Source: Prionace glauca
Taxonomy: Eukaryota > Chordata > Chondrichthyes > Carcharhiniformes > Carcharhinidae
Assembly (NCBI GenBank): GCA_037974335.1
Contig: CM075760.1
Coordinates: 53,713,890 to 53,777,889 of the forward strand
Direction of reading: 5' to 3'
DNA length: 64,000 nt
Shown: positions 21,006-30,084 of the stretch, one piece after another
Numbering within the stretch: the first letter of the stretch is position 1
Layout of the letters: the number at the start of each line of letters is the position of its first letter
Program-made: the position numbers and the translations under genes
The notes under the pieces: generated by a model
Databases searched by the model: none
Told to the model about the DNA's origin: nothing
The model's input: only the letters and a program-made list of their open reading frames with translations

Positions 21006-21050
21006 TAAAATGAGATTTTAGTCTTGACATAGAGATGGACTGGGGTGAAC

Positions 21051-21173
21051 ACAGTAAGAAGTCTCACGACACCAGGTTGAAGTTCAACCAGTTTATTTGA
21101 TAGTAATCCCACAAGCTTTACTATCAAATGAACTGTTTGGACTTAAACCTGGTGTTGTGAGACTTCTTACTGT
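21051..21173. repeat. Foldback: inverted repeat with 12-bp loop
   Basis: Arms at 21051-21105 and 21118-21173 are reverse complements over 55 bp with about five mismatches, separated by 12 bp. Each arm is a copy of the repeat end AACCTGGTGTTGTGAGACTT also found at 34930 and 60290. The pair could form a long hairpin. Confidence 0.85.
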
Positions 21174-21915
21174 ATTTTACAACTGCAGCTCCTGGGGCTG
21201 ACTGGAGTCTGGTATAATAATAATCACAAAGTCAGTTTCAGTGTCTCTGAGGTCATTTGAACTGCAGGTAATCTGATCTTAAGGGAGACAAGAGGCCCAA
21301 CAAACAATCGATTATAATAGGAGGACAAGATGTAAGGGAGCAATGATATTTTAAAGTGTCTGTGTTATGGTGAGTGTCACTGGGAAGTGAGTGATAAAAT
21401 AGAAGTGGAAACATCATAGCAGAGACACATGTGACTGACTCAGCCTGACTGAGAGCTGTTATATTTGGGGAGGGAATAATGAGGGCATGAGGATCTCCTG
21501 AGATTCCCGATATCTGAGGTATATCTGTTAGAGGAACTGAAAATAATCAGTTCCTTCTCATGGTTATCTGCAGTTCTCAAGTTACACAGACACATAGGAA
21601 ACAGATCTGACAGCTCATCAAACCCAATGGTTTAATCTTCTGTTTCAGACACGTTGTGACTGAAAAGATCAAATATTAAAACCTTAGAGGAGAAACATTC
21701 AAAATGTCAAAAAGATGAGTGAACTATCTAATTAATCCAATTCACCATAACTCCATCAATATTAATCCAATTTTCTTTTAAAGTTACTATTAAACCTGCT
21801 TCTAGCACATGTCAGGTTGTGCATTCTAGATCATATTGTTGTGTAAAAAAATCTCCTTATCACCCCCTTCAATTCTGTTGTCAATTATATTAAATTTCTG
21901 TGTCCTCTTCTTAAG
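21174..21915. other. No gene recognised
   Basis: No supported coding frame or familiar repeat. The text leads directly into the minisatellite. Confidence 0.4.
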
Positions 21916-21919
21916 GTCG

Positions 21920-22195
21920 AGATTGTAATAACAGAGAGATTTAGGGCAGAGATTACTGATACAAGGCCCAGATTGTAATAATTGAGAGAGGCTTAGGACA
22001 GAGATTACTGATACAAGGCCCAGATTGTAATAACTGAGGGAGATTTAGGGCAGAGATTAGTGATACAAGGCCCAGATTGTAATAACTGAGGGAGGCTTAG
22101 GACAGAGATTACTGATACAAGGCCCAGATTGTAATAACTGAGAGAAGCTTAGGACAGAGATTACTGACACAAGGCCCAGATTGTAATAACTGAGA
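21920..22195. repeat. 52-bp minisatellite, about 5.3 units
   Basis: GATTGTAATAACTGAG recurs at 21921, 21971, 22023, 22075, 22127 and 22179 (spacings 50, 52, 52, 52, 52), each unit ending in GATACAAGGCCCA. Units alternate between two versions, GATTTAGGGCAG and GGCTTAGGACAG. Confidence 0.9.
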
Positions 22196-22407
22196 GGAGT
22201 CCCTTTCGCCACATCAGGGTGTGGTGTGAGTTTACATCTCTCGGTTATATTGGGAGTCAGTGGCAATGTCCAATTTCAGGATAAATGACTTTTAACCTTG
22301 GACTACACCATTGTTTTAATGTAGATCTGGACAATGACCATCATTGAGATTTACCTGAACATGTCAACAAATATCCTATTGTTTTCTGAATAAGTACCCC
22401 AACATTT

Positions 22408-24129
22408 AAGAACATAAGAAATAGGAGCAGGAGTAGGCCATCTGGCCCTTCGAGCCTGCCCCGCCATTCAATAAGATCATGGCTGATCTGTCGTGACTCA
22501 GCTCCACCTTCCCGCCCTCTCCCCATAACCCTTAATCCCTTCTCTTATCAAAAACCCATCAACCCGTTTCTTAAAAATATTTAGCGAGGCAGCCTCCACC
22601 ACTTCAACGGGCAGAGAATTCCAGAGATTCACCACCCTTTCAGTGAAGAAGTTCCTCCTCAACTCTGTTCTAAACCGCCCCCCCTTTATCTTGAGGCTGT
22701 GCCCCCTAATCCTACTGTCTTTTTTGAGCGGGAAGAGTCTCTCCACCTCTATCCTATCCATCCCATTCATCATCTTATACGTCTCAATGAGATCTCCCCT
22801 CATTCTTCTAAACTCTAACGAGTACAAGCCTAGTTTATTCAGCCTCTCCTCATAGCTCAATCCCCTCAACTCTGGTATCAGCCGAGTAAACCTCTTCTGC
22901 ACTCCCTCCAGGGCCAAAATATCCTTGCGCAGGTGCGGCGCCCAAAACTGCACACAGTACTCCAGCTGCGGCCTCACCAATGCCCTATACAGCTGCAGCA
23001 AGACCTCCCTACTTTTATATTCAATCCCCCTCGCTATGAAGGCCAGCATCCCATTCGCCTTCCTGACCACCTGCTGCACCTGCAAGCTGGGTTTTTGCGA
23101 CTCATGCACAAGGACCCCGAGGTCCCTCTGCACCGTCGCCTGCTGCAGTTTTTCGCCCCGTAAGTAATAGTCCTTCCTACCATTCCTCCTACCAAAGTGG
23201 ACCACCTCACACTTGCCAACATTAAATTCCATTTGCCATTTCCTGGCCCATTCGCCCAGCCTATCTAGATCCTTCTGCAGACTCTCCACACCCTCCGCAC
23301 AATTTGCCTTTCCCCCAATCTTGGTGTCATCAGCAAATTTTGACACCCTGCACTCGGTTCCCTCCTCCAGATCATCTATATAAATGGTAAATAGCTGAGG
23401 CCCCAGCACCGACCCCTGGGGCACCCCACTAGTCACCAACCGCCAATCCGAATAGCATCCATTGACCCCCACTCTCTGCCTCCTATTTGACAACCAATTC
23501 TCTATCCACGCTAACACCCTACCCCCAACTCCATGTCCCCTGACCTTCTGCAATAACCTCTTGTGAGGTACCTTGTCAAACGCCTTCTGAAAATCCAGAA
23601 AGACCACATCCACCGGCTCTCCTCTATCCACTGCCCTAGACACATCCTCATAGAACTCCAGTAAATTTGTCAGACACGACTTCCCTTTAATGAAACCGTG
23701 TTGCGTCCGCCCTATCAAGCAAATCCCCTCAAGATGCCTCGCTATTTCCTCCTTAATGACGGTTTCTAACATTTTACCTACCACAGACGTTAAACTAACC
23801 AGCCTATAATTCCCCGCCTTTTGCCTGGCACCCTTCTTAAACAACGGCGTAACATTAGCCGTTTTCCAATCTTCCGGCACTTCCCCGGAATCCAGCGACG
23901 TCTGGAAAATAACCACCAAGGTATCCGCTATCACCTCCGCCATTTCTTTCAGAACCCTCGGATGCATTCCATCCGGTCCTGGGGAGTTGTCCACAATCAG
24001 CCCCTCCAGTCTGTCGAGCACCACCTCTCTAGTAACAGTAATGTCATTAAGACCCTCCATTCCTACCACCTTTCCATCGCTAACACCCACAAATTATTCA
24101 CGTCCTCCTCCGTGAAGACAGAAACAAAG
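22408..24129 (-). mobile_element. 5'-truncated CR1-type LINE, copy E
   Basis: Minus strand, 3' end at the left. One open frame of 530 codons (24090-22498) spans the complete reverse transcriptase from GMEGLNDITVTREVVLDRLE through VFLDFQKAFDKVPH and FADD to the normal end GERAGRWS. Copy and full-length element are almost identical over this stretch. The 5' break lies at GAAACAAAG (24129) inside the endonuclease-RT linker. Confidence 0.93.
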
Positions 24130-24149
24130 TCTCTGTTCCTCATTTGTGT

Positions 24150-24450
24150 GTAAAATCCCTACAGTACACGGGAGGCCATTCAGTCCATCAAGTCTGCACT
24201 GACCACAATCCCATCCATGCCCTGTCCCCGTATCCCACACATTTACCCTGCAACTCCCCCTGTCACTAAAGCATGACCAATCAACCTCTCCCGTACATCT
24301 TTGAACAGTGGGAGGAAACCGGAGCACCTGGAGGACACCCACGCAGACATGGGGAGAACATGCAAACTCCACACAGTCACACGAGGCCAGAATTGAACCA
24401 AGTCCCTTTGAGGCAGCAGTGCGAACCAGTGTGCCACAGTGGTGCCAGTA
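24150..24450 (-). mobile_element. tRNA-derived SINE copy
   Basis: Complete-looking SINE on the minus strand: AAATCCCTACAGTACACGGG at the left, then GGAGGAAACCGGAGCACCTG, CACGCAGACATGGGGAGAAC and the tRNA-like head (GCAGCAGTGCGAACCAGTGT) at the right. It abuts LINE copy E. Confidence 0.85.
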
Positions 24451-24837
24451 TCTGGTGGTTGTTCACAGTTGTTGATGGGACAATGTTAAATGGACAGTTA
24501 AGTCGGATTGGATAACCATTTGGATTTACAACAGTCTTGCCAGGGCTGGGGAATTGTGGTGATGAGGAAAGATTGGATTGGCAAGGTTTGTTTCCCCAGA
24601 GCAGAGGAGGCTGAGGGGGATCGAACTGAAGTGTCCAAAATTATGAGGGAGCCAAGACAGGGTGGACAGAAAAGGCCAGTTTCCCCTGAGCAGAGAGAGG
24701 TCACTTATTGTGGGTGGGTGGGTGGGAGCTGCACAGATATAAAGTGATTGGTGGAAGGATTAGAGGGGGCATTAGGAAGAAGGTTCTCGTTCAAGTGATG
24801 GTGGGTGTCTAGAATTTGCTGCCTAAACTGATAAAAG
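24451..24837. other. LINE-like remnants, otherwise empty
   Basis: GGATAACCATTTGGATTTAC, then GGTTTGTTTCCCCAGAGCAG and GTCCAAAATTATGAGGGAGC, look like the end of a CR1-like LINE coding region. Too decayed for a firm family call. Confidence 0.4.
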
Positions 24838-25165
24838 AACAAAGAACAAAAACAGCCCGGGAAACAGGTCCTTCGGCCCAACGAGCCCATGCAGCCATCT
24901 CAACACCACCAGTCCCCCTCTCCACCCACGACCCTTATCTAATGTTTTATGGCCAGCCAGATTGAGGGAAACTGATTTACGGACAATTTATTACTGCCAG
25001 TCAGCCTAACAGCACATCTTTGGGGTGTGGGAGGAAACCGGAGCACCTGGAGAAAACCCACTCAAGCACAGGGGGAATGCGCAAACTCCCACAGACACCG
25101 GCCCAAATCCATGTGTCTGCACAGCAATCAGTGATAGTCACTGAGCTGTCGTCTTGCCCAGTATC
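24838..25165 (-). mobile_element. SINE copy with fused LINE tail
   Basis: Left end ACAAAGAACAAAAACAGCCC, then CCTTCGGCCCAACGAGCCCA, is the tail of a LINE-like repeat. The rest (GTGTGGGAGGAAACCGGAGC, CCTGGAGAAAACCCACTCAA, GCGCAAACTCCCACAGACAC) is the SINE body on the minus strand. Confidence 0.7.
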
Positions 25166-25365
25166 TGGTCCAGTTTAGTCACACACTAACGACATGAAGC
25201 ACTAGGCCAATCTCGAACAACCAAGAGTAGCCCAAGTACAACCCATTGCATGTATGCCCCTCGTTGGACACAAGGCAGACCGATTTAAAACCTGTGAATG
25301 AAAAGGAAAAAAAAAAATTTTATGGTACCATATAAGAACATAAGAACATAACCTAAGAAATAGGA

Positions 25366-26335
25366 AATATCCATTTACCTTACTAGGGACTCCCCAATGC
25401 TAATGACCCTTACTTAAAACAATCTCCTATATCCACACATCTCCAACCCACTCATGTGCCTGTCTAAGTTACTCTCAAATGACTCTAGCGTGTTTGCCTC
25501 CACCACCTTACTTGGCAGAGCATTCTATACCCCCACTACCCTTCTTGTGAAGAACCTCCCTCTAATACCTGTGTTATACCTGTCCCCCCTCACCTTCAGC
25601 CAATGGCCCCTTGTCCTATGTGTCTCTATCGTAGGAAATAGCTTACCTCTGTTTACTCTATCTATACCCTTCATAATCTTATATACGTCTATTAGATTCC
25701 CCCTCAGTCGCCGTCTTTCAAGGGAAAACGGCCCCAATTTGTTCAATCCGTCCTTATAACTTAGAATCATAGAACCCTACAATGCAGAAAGAGGCCCTTC
25801 GGCCCATCGAGTCTGCACCGAACACAATCCCACCCAGGCCCTACCCCCACATCCCTACATATTACACCCACTAATGCGGGCTCGTTGGGCCGAAGGGCCT
25901 GTTTCCCGTGCTGGATTGTTCTTTGTTCTTTGTAATCCCTCTAACCTAAGCATCCCTGGACACTAAGGGGCAATTTCTTAGCATGGCCAATCAACCTAAC
26001 CTGCACATCTTTGGACTGTGGGAGGAAACCGGAGCACCCGGAGGAAATCTACGCAGACATGAGGAGAATGTGCAAACTCCATCCAGACAGTGACCCGAGC
26101 CGAGAATCGAACCCAGGCCCCTGGAGCTGTGAAGCAGCAGTGCTGACTGCTGTCCTACTGTGCTGCCCTTCCATACCCCAGTCCTTCCATACCAGGCAAC
26201 ATCCTGATAAACCTCCTCTGCACTCTCTCCAGAGTCTCCATGTCCTTCCGGTAGTAAGGTGACCAGAACTGGACGCAGTACTCCAAATGCGGTCTAACCA
26301 ACTTTCTGTCCAACTGTAACATTCTGTTGCGTTGC
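25366..26335 (-). mobile_element. CR1/L2-like LINE of another subfamily, split by a SINE
   Basis: Minus-strand LINE in two parts. Positions 25366-25766 encode SYKDGLNKLGPFSLERRRLR and GNLIDVYKIMKGIDRVN. Positions 26176-26335 continue the same element upstream (CAACATCCTGATAAACCTCC, then CTGGACGCAGTACTCCAAAT, equal to the LEYCVQ-type motif). The SINE between them inserted later. Confidence 0.75.
25767..26175 (-). mobile_element. SINE nested in a LINE
   Basis: AATCATAGAACCCTACAATG to GAAGCAGCAGTGCTGACTGC is a full SINE on the minus strand. Inside it, 25876-25935 (GGGCTCGTTGGGCCGAAGGG) is a plus-strand tail of a further LINE-like repeat, so three layers of insertion can be read. Confidence 0.75.
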
Positions 26336-26460
26336 CGGGTGATGTCAGTATTCCTGGCTCTATCTGTGGAGCGGGAATCAGAAGGAACTTGCCCCGTCCA
26401 GATGTCTCATGGCAGGCGGGGTCAGGATGGGTGTGGGTGTCCGACTGGGCTCTTTCCGTG

Positions 26461-26625
26461 CGGTTATTGGGTAGACACGTGGAGCACACCAGAATGATAG
26501 GGAGTGGGATAGCTTGAACTTGATCTTGATCTTGGTTTCGGACAAAGCTCAGCACAACATCGTGAGACGGATGACCTGCAGTGTGTTGGACTGTTCTATG
26601 TTCGATGTTTTTTGGGAGTCAGGAG
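26461..26625 (+). mobile_element. LINE 3' end at the duplication edge
   Basis: GGAGCACACCAGAATGATAG, then GGGATAGCTTGAACTTGATC and TTGGACTGTTCTATGTTCGA, are the end of a CR1/L2-like LINE; copy B has a longer part of it (from about 53395). Confidence 0.65.
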
Positions 26626-27117
26626 GGGAGTTACTCCTGCAGGATTCCCAGCCTCTGCCCTGCTCTTTTAGCCGCTGAACGAACTGATAACAAGTGTGCT
26701 GAGTCAGAATAGGTTTATCTTCTTTCCAGCTCAGTTTGTCATGAATTTTCTGCACTTTTGTCTTTTCCTGAATATATTTTGAGGCCCAAGTAAGAGCCAG
26801 TGTCATATGATTGTAAGATACTATATTCAGGTAATATTCAATAGTGGATTCACTGGCGGGAGGGGTGTGGTTTCCAGTCATGCTGTTGACGCTGGACTGA
26901 TAACGCAGAGAAGAAAATGAAGCTTTGAAAACCAGGGTTCGAATCCCAGCACAGCAGCTTAACTCAATTCAAGGCAAAGTGGAATGACTGTGAGTGAGAA
27001 TAAACAATTTCAATTCTGTAACATTTCCTCACTAAATCGAATATATTTTGACCATGTTTCCGCTAATTTTGAAGCTTCCGACGGATATGTAAATAGTGCT
27101 GCAGCTGTTTTTGCCGC
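26626..27117. other. No gene recognised; LINE scrap and tRNA-like SINE head
   Basis: GGGAGTCAGGAGGGGAGTTA, then GATTCCCAGCCTCTGCCCTG, is a scrap of the LINE family at 45.2-46.2 kb. Around 26885-26955 a tRNA-like arm (AGGGTTCGAATCCCAGC) suggests a SINE head. Nothing coding. Confidence 0.45.
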
Positions 27118-27190
27118 GGGCCAGTGGCGCAATGGATAACGCGTCTGACTACGGATCAGAAGATTCCAGGTTCGACTCCTGGCTGGTTCG
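27118..27190 (+). tRNA. tRNA-Arg (ACG), copy A
   Basis: 73 bases with a full cloverleaf. The acceptor stem GGGCCAG pairs with CTGGTTC (one G-T pair). A box TGGCGCAATGG and B box GGTTCGACTCC are intact, and the anticodon loop CTACGGA gives ACG. It is almost identical to vertebrate tRNA-Arg-ACG. No run of four T follows within about 20 bp, unlike copy B, so termination may be weaker. Confidence 0.93.
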
Positions 27191-27835
27191 CTATGTTATT
27201 GTAACATTAGTTCAAAAAGTCCATATTTGTGTGGATGAAAAATATATGTTCACTGATTTTAGACCAATTCAGGGAAATGTTGACCAAATGCAGTCAGCTT
27301 CTATGAAGATATTTACCTTACCTACTTATTTTTCAAAAACAATGCTGACTAAAAAAAAAACTGAAAAACTTTTCTTTTGAAAAAAAAAGTTTCTTTTTTA
27401 AATGACAATTTTTCGTTAAAGTATTGGGAAAAAAAGATCAGCAAGTTTAAGCTACCTTTTGAAAAGTTGGAAATTTCTCGAAAAGAAACATGGAAACATT
27501 ACATTTTTCAGAATGATGAAAATAATTTCCAAAAAAGTTGATGAAATCTGTTGAAGAATTTCTTCTAAACATGTTTAATTTTAAGAAGCAAAATACACAG
27601 ATTTTTTTTTTACCGTTGACAAATTTCCGTTAAAACAGATGGAGGGATTTCTTTGGAGTAAGTTTTATTTTGAAAAGTTCAAATTAGCCAGAAGTTTCTG
27701 GTTTCTGATGCTGGGATTGTTGTCTATTGGAGAGAAGGAGATTGACGAGTGATTTTATTGAGGTGGACTAGATTAAGGCAAGTTTGGGGGGGGGCGGCAA
27801 TTTATAAGATTTGGGGCAATGCGGGGGCATCACAT
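27191..27835. other. AT-rich spacer
   Basis: Very AT-rich with many A runs and no supported gene; the same text recurs at 54266-54900. Confidence 0.5.
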
Positions 27836-27854
27836 ATGCACACACACCTCCACA

Positions 27855-27887
<33 letters not shown>

Positions 27888-27896
27888 ACTCTCACT

Positions 27897-27938
<42 letters not shown>
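27836..27938 (+). repeat. (CT)n(CA)n microsatellite
   Basis: About 45 bp of CT repeats run into about 36 bp of CA repeats. Copy B has a much shorter version (54931-54974). Confidence 0.9.
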
Positions 27939-27939
<1 letters not shown>

Positions 27940-28194
27940 TCAATAATTGCCAGACTCCAGTCGAATTGTTATTGTGTGACACCAACTGCTTCTTTTTATT
28001 TTCCAACAGAGGAGTTAAAGAGCAGCAAAAACACGAGAACCACTGACATTGCAGGCATCTGGCAACAGAGGATCATCACACTGTGCATTGTCATACCAAT
28101 TGAACTGGCCGACAAATTGTCCTCTCGATCGGTGCTTTGTAATACATTTAAACAAAATACTCTTCGGCAAATCAACAATCTGTGTATGAAAACA

Positions 28195-28266
28195 AGGTCC
28201 CGCCGAGATTTGAACTCGGATCACTGGATTCAAAGTCCAGAGTGCTCGCCATTACACCACGGAACC
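28195..28266 (-). tRNA. tRNA-Gln (TTG), copy A
   Basis: 72 bases on the minus strand. Acceptor GGTTCCG pairs with CGGGACC through one T-G pair. The anticodon loop CTTTGAA gives TTG, the T arm is GTTCAAATC, and the discriminator is T. A TTTT stretch follows on the minus strand (AAAA at 28188-28191). Confidence 0.92.
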
Positions 28267-28484
28267 CCCGACACTCACAAGCAGCCTGAAAATCGTCGTT
28301 CAATATTCCTGCCACCTTGAATAGCAGAGAGAAATGTAAATCCCGTTGAACAATCCCGTCAATGGCCAACACCAATTCATACTTACGTTGCCCTTACTGG
28401 TTCCTCCTGTAAAAATGCTGGAAAATCTCAACACCTTGAACGAGAAACAATAAATAGTATTAAAAAAACTGAAACATTATTTCC

Positions 28485-28740
28485 CCTGATCCGGGAATCT
28501 GAAACACGGGGACACAATCTCAGGATAAGGTGCTGATGATTTGGGACATCAATGAGAAGAAATTGCTTCATTCAAAGGCTCGTGAATCTTCGGAATTCTC
28601 TACTCCAGAGGGTCCTGATGTTCCATCATTGAACACATTTCAGTTTGGGTTCGACAGATTTATGATCTGTCCAGGAATGAATGGAAATAGGGATATGGAA
28701 TTGGAACAAATACTCAGCCACAAGTTCATGATTCGATTGT
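28485..28740 (+). mobile_element. Old CR1-like LINE 3' relic
   Basis: GATCCGGGAATCTGAAACAC, GGGACACAATCTCAGGATAA and AGGCTCGTGAATCTTCGGAA, then TTCGACAGATTTATGATCTG, correspond to the last coding part of a CR1-like LINE (the RGHSLKIKGRRF to LNIFKKRVDGF region). Duplicated at about 55530-55790. Confidence 0.65.
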
Positions 28741-28952
28741 ATTCCTTTAAGTTTAATAGTATAATGGAAGCATGTATATAATGTTATATGTAATATGTTT
28801 GATGTCGGTTGTAATTAAATACTGTTGGTAACACCAGATAATTGTCCAGCCGGTAACAATTGAGAGTTTTTTTTTCATTCGCACCCACGGACCCTTTGCA
28901 AACAGGTAAGTGTTTGCCTGTGAATGCTGATAGTGAAAAAATAGTGAAATAC

Positions 28953-28969
28953 CGAGCCTGGATGGTCTC

Positions 28970-29000
<31 letters not shown>

Positions 29001-29021
29001 AGCCCATTGCGCCACAAAGAC
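28953..29021 (-). pseudogene. tRNA-Asn (GTT) pseudogene, copy A
   Basis: Same locus as the intact gene at 55994-56067. It keeps the anticodon region (GGCTGTTAACCG) and the T arm but has lost five bases in the D arm. It also carries acceptor mismatches (AGCCTGG where copy B has TCCCTGG). Unlikely to be charged. Confidence 0.85.
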
Positions 29022-29962
29022 TGAGACAGCAACAGTTCTATATATTCTAAACTAGTGTGTCACTGACCATAATTCTATTTCTGTAAAACCTGTTCCAGAA
29101 CTGCAGCATGACCGCACTGTTTACAATTCTATACAAGTCTCTTTAGTTCCGTTGATCCTGCAGCACTGCTGTAGTGTGTTGGTTATTCCCTTTCTCCTAT
29201 GGACGGGCAGGTAAAATTAATCCATGTCTCTTATCACAGGGAGGAATTCAGCGGGAGGGAAGGGAACCGACCACCAGGAGCCCAGCGATCCAATACTTTC
29301 CACTCAATCATCAATAACACATTCACAACTGCACCTCCTTCCGAATATTGTGATCCATTTCCCTCAGGATTTGTTCCAAGGTTCGATATTTTCCTTGTTT
29401 TCTTCTAATTTTGATATAAGATTCGCTTCAATATACAACACAAATGGAATTACAAACCTGAGGGTGAACAGTGGGAAAGAAGTCACTGGATAACACAAAT
29501 CCCATGGTGCTCATTTCCAGATTCCCAACACTCAGCTTTTCAATCAAATGGGGAAATTTATCACTGAAAAGTTTTGGAAAGTTGGTGTGAATTGTGTTTG
29601 TGAATCACTCGGGTGTTGTGTAAATGCTACTCGAAGGTTCAGTGAGCCGGATATAATCTATCTGCGTTTTGCTGAGCTTGTGTTCGGTGTATGGCGAGGT
29701 TTGAACGGGGTTGGACCTTGTGTCCCGGGGATGGGCAGTAACCCGCTGACTGAAGCTGCAGTCGCCGCTTTCTGCTGGCGATTGGAGACTGAGGGATATA
29801 ATCCTGCTGCTTCTCCCTGTCTCACTCACTGTGGAGCCGGGGAAAAGAGAATCATTGATGGGTTATTTCCCCGGTCTGAAATGTGGCCTCGAATAACGGT
29901 TACGAGCGAAGGTAACAGTGCTGTAGCCTTTAACAATTTGACAAAAATAAGCAAAGCTGAGT
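29022..29962. other. Spacer between tRNA loci
   Basis: The 145-codon frame at 29548-29985 has no known domain and is not preserved in length in copy B (115 codons). GC content rises towards the tRNA-Ile gene. No gene is supported. Confidence 0.45.
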
Positions 29963-30057
29963 GCTCCAGTGGCGCAATCGGTTAGCGCGCGGTACTTATA
30001 CAGCAGTGCAGTCAGCGGGCTATGCCGAGGTTGTGAGTTCGAGCCTCACCTGGAGCA
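29963..30057 (+). tRNA. tRNA-Ile (TAT) with 21-bp intron, copy A
   Basis: Exon 1 is 29963-30000 and ends at anticodon TAT plus A37. The intron is 30001-30021. Exon 2 is 30022-30057. The mature form is 74 bases, with acceptor GCTCCAG pairing CTGGAGC and discriminator A. tRNA-Ile-TAT of vertebrates normally carries an intron at this place. The three bases after the discriminator happen to read CCA, followed by GTTTT as a Pol III stop. The gene reads AUA codons. Confidence 0.95.
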
Positions 30058-30084
30058 CCAGTTTTAGGTGAGACGATCGTGTAA

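Noticed and set aside
26885-26955. tRNA-like arm (AGGGTTCGAATCCCAGC)
   Set aside because: No closed acceptor or anticodon stem; more likely the head of a decayed tRNA-derived SINE.
29548-29985. 145-codon open frame between tRNA loci
   Set aside because: No domain; the copy B frame has a different length; it runs into the tRNA-Ile gene. It looks like chance in GC-richer sequence.
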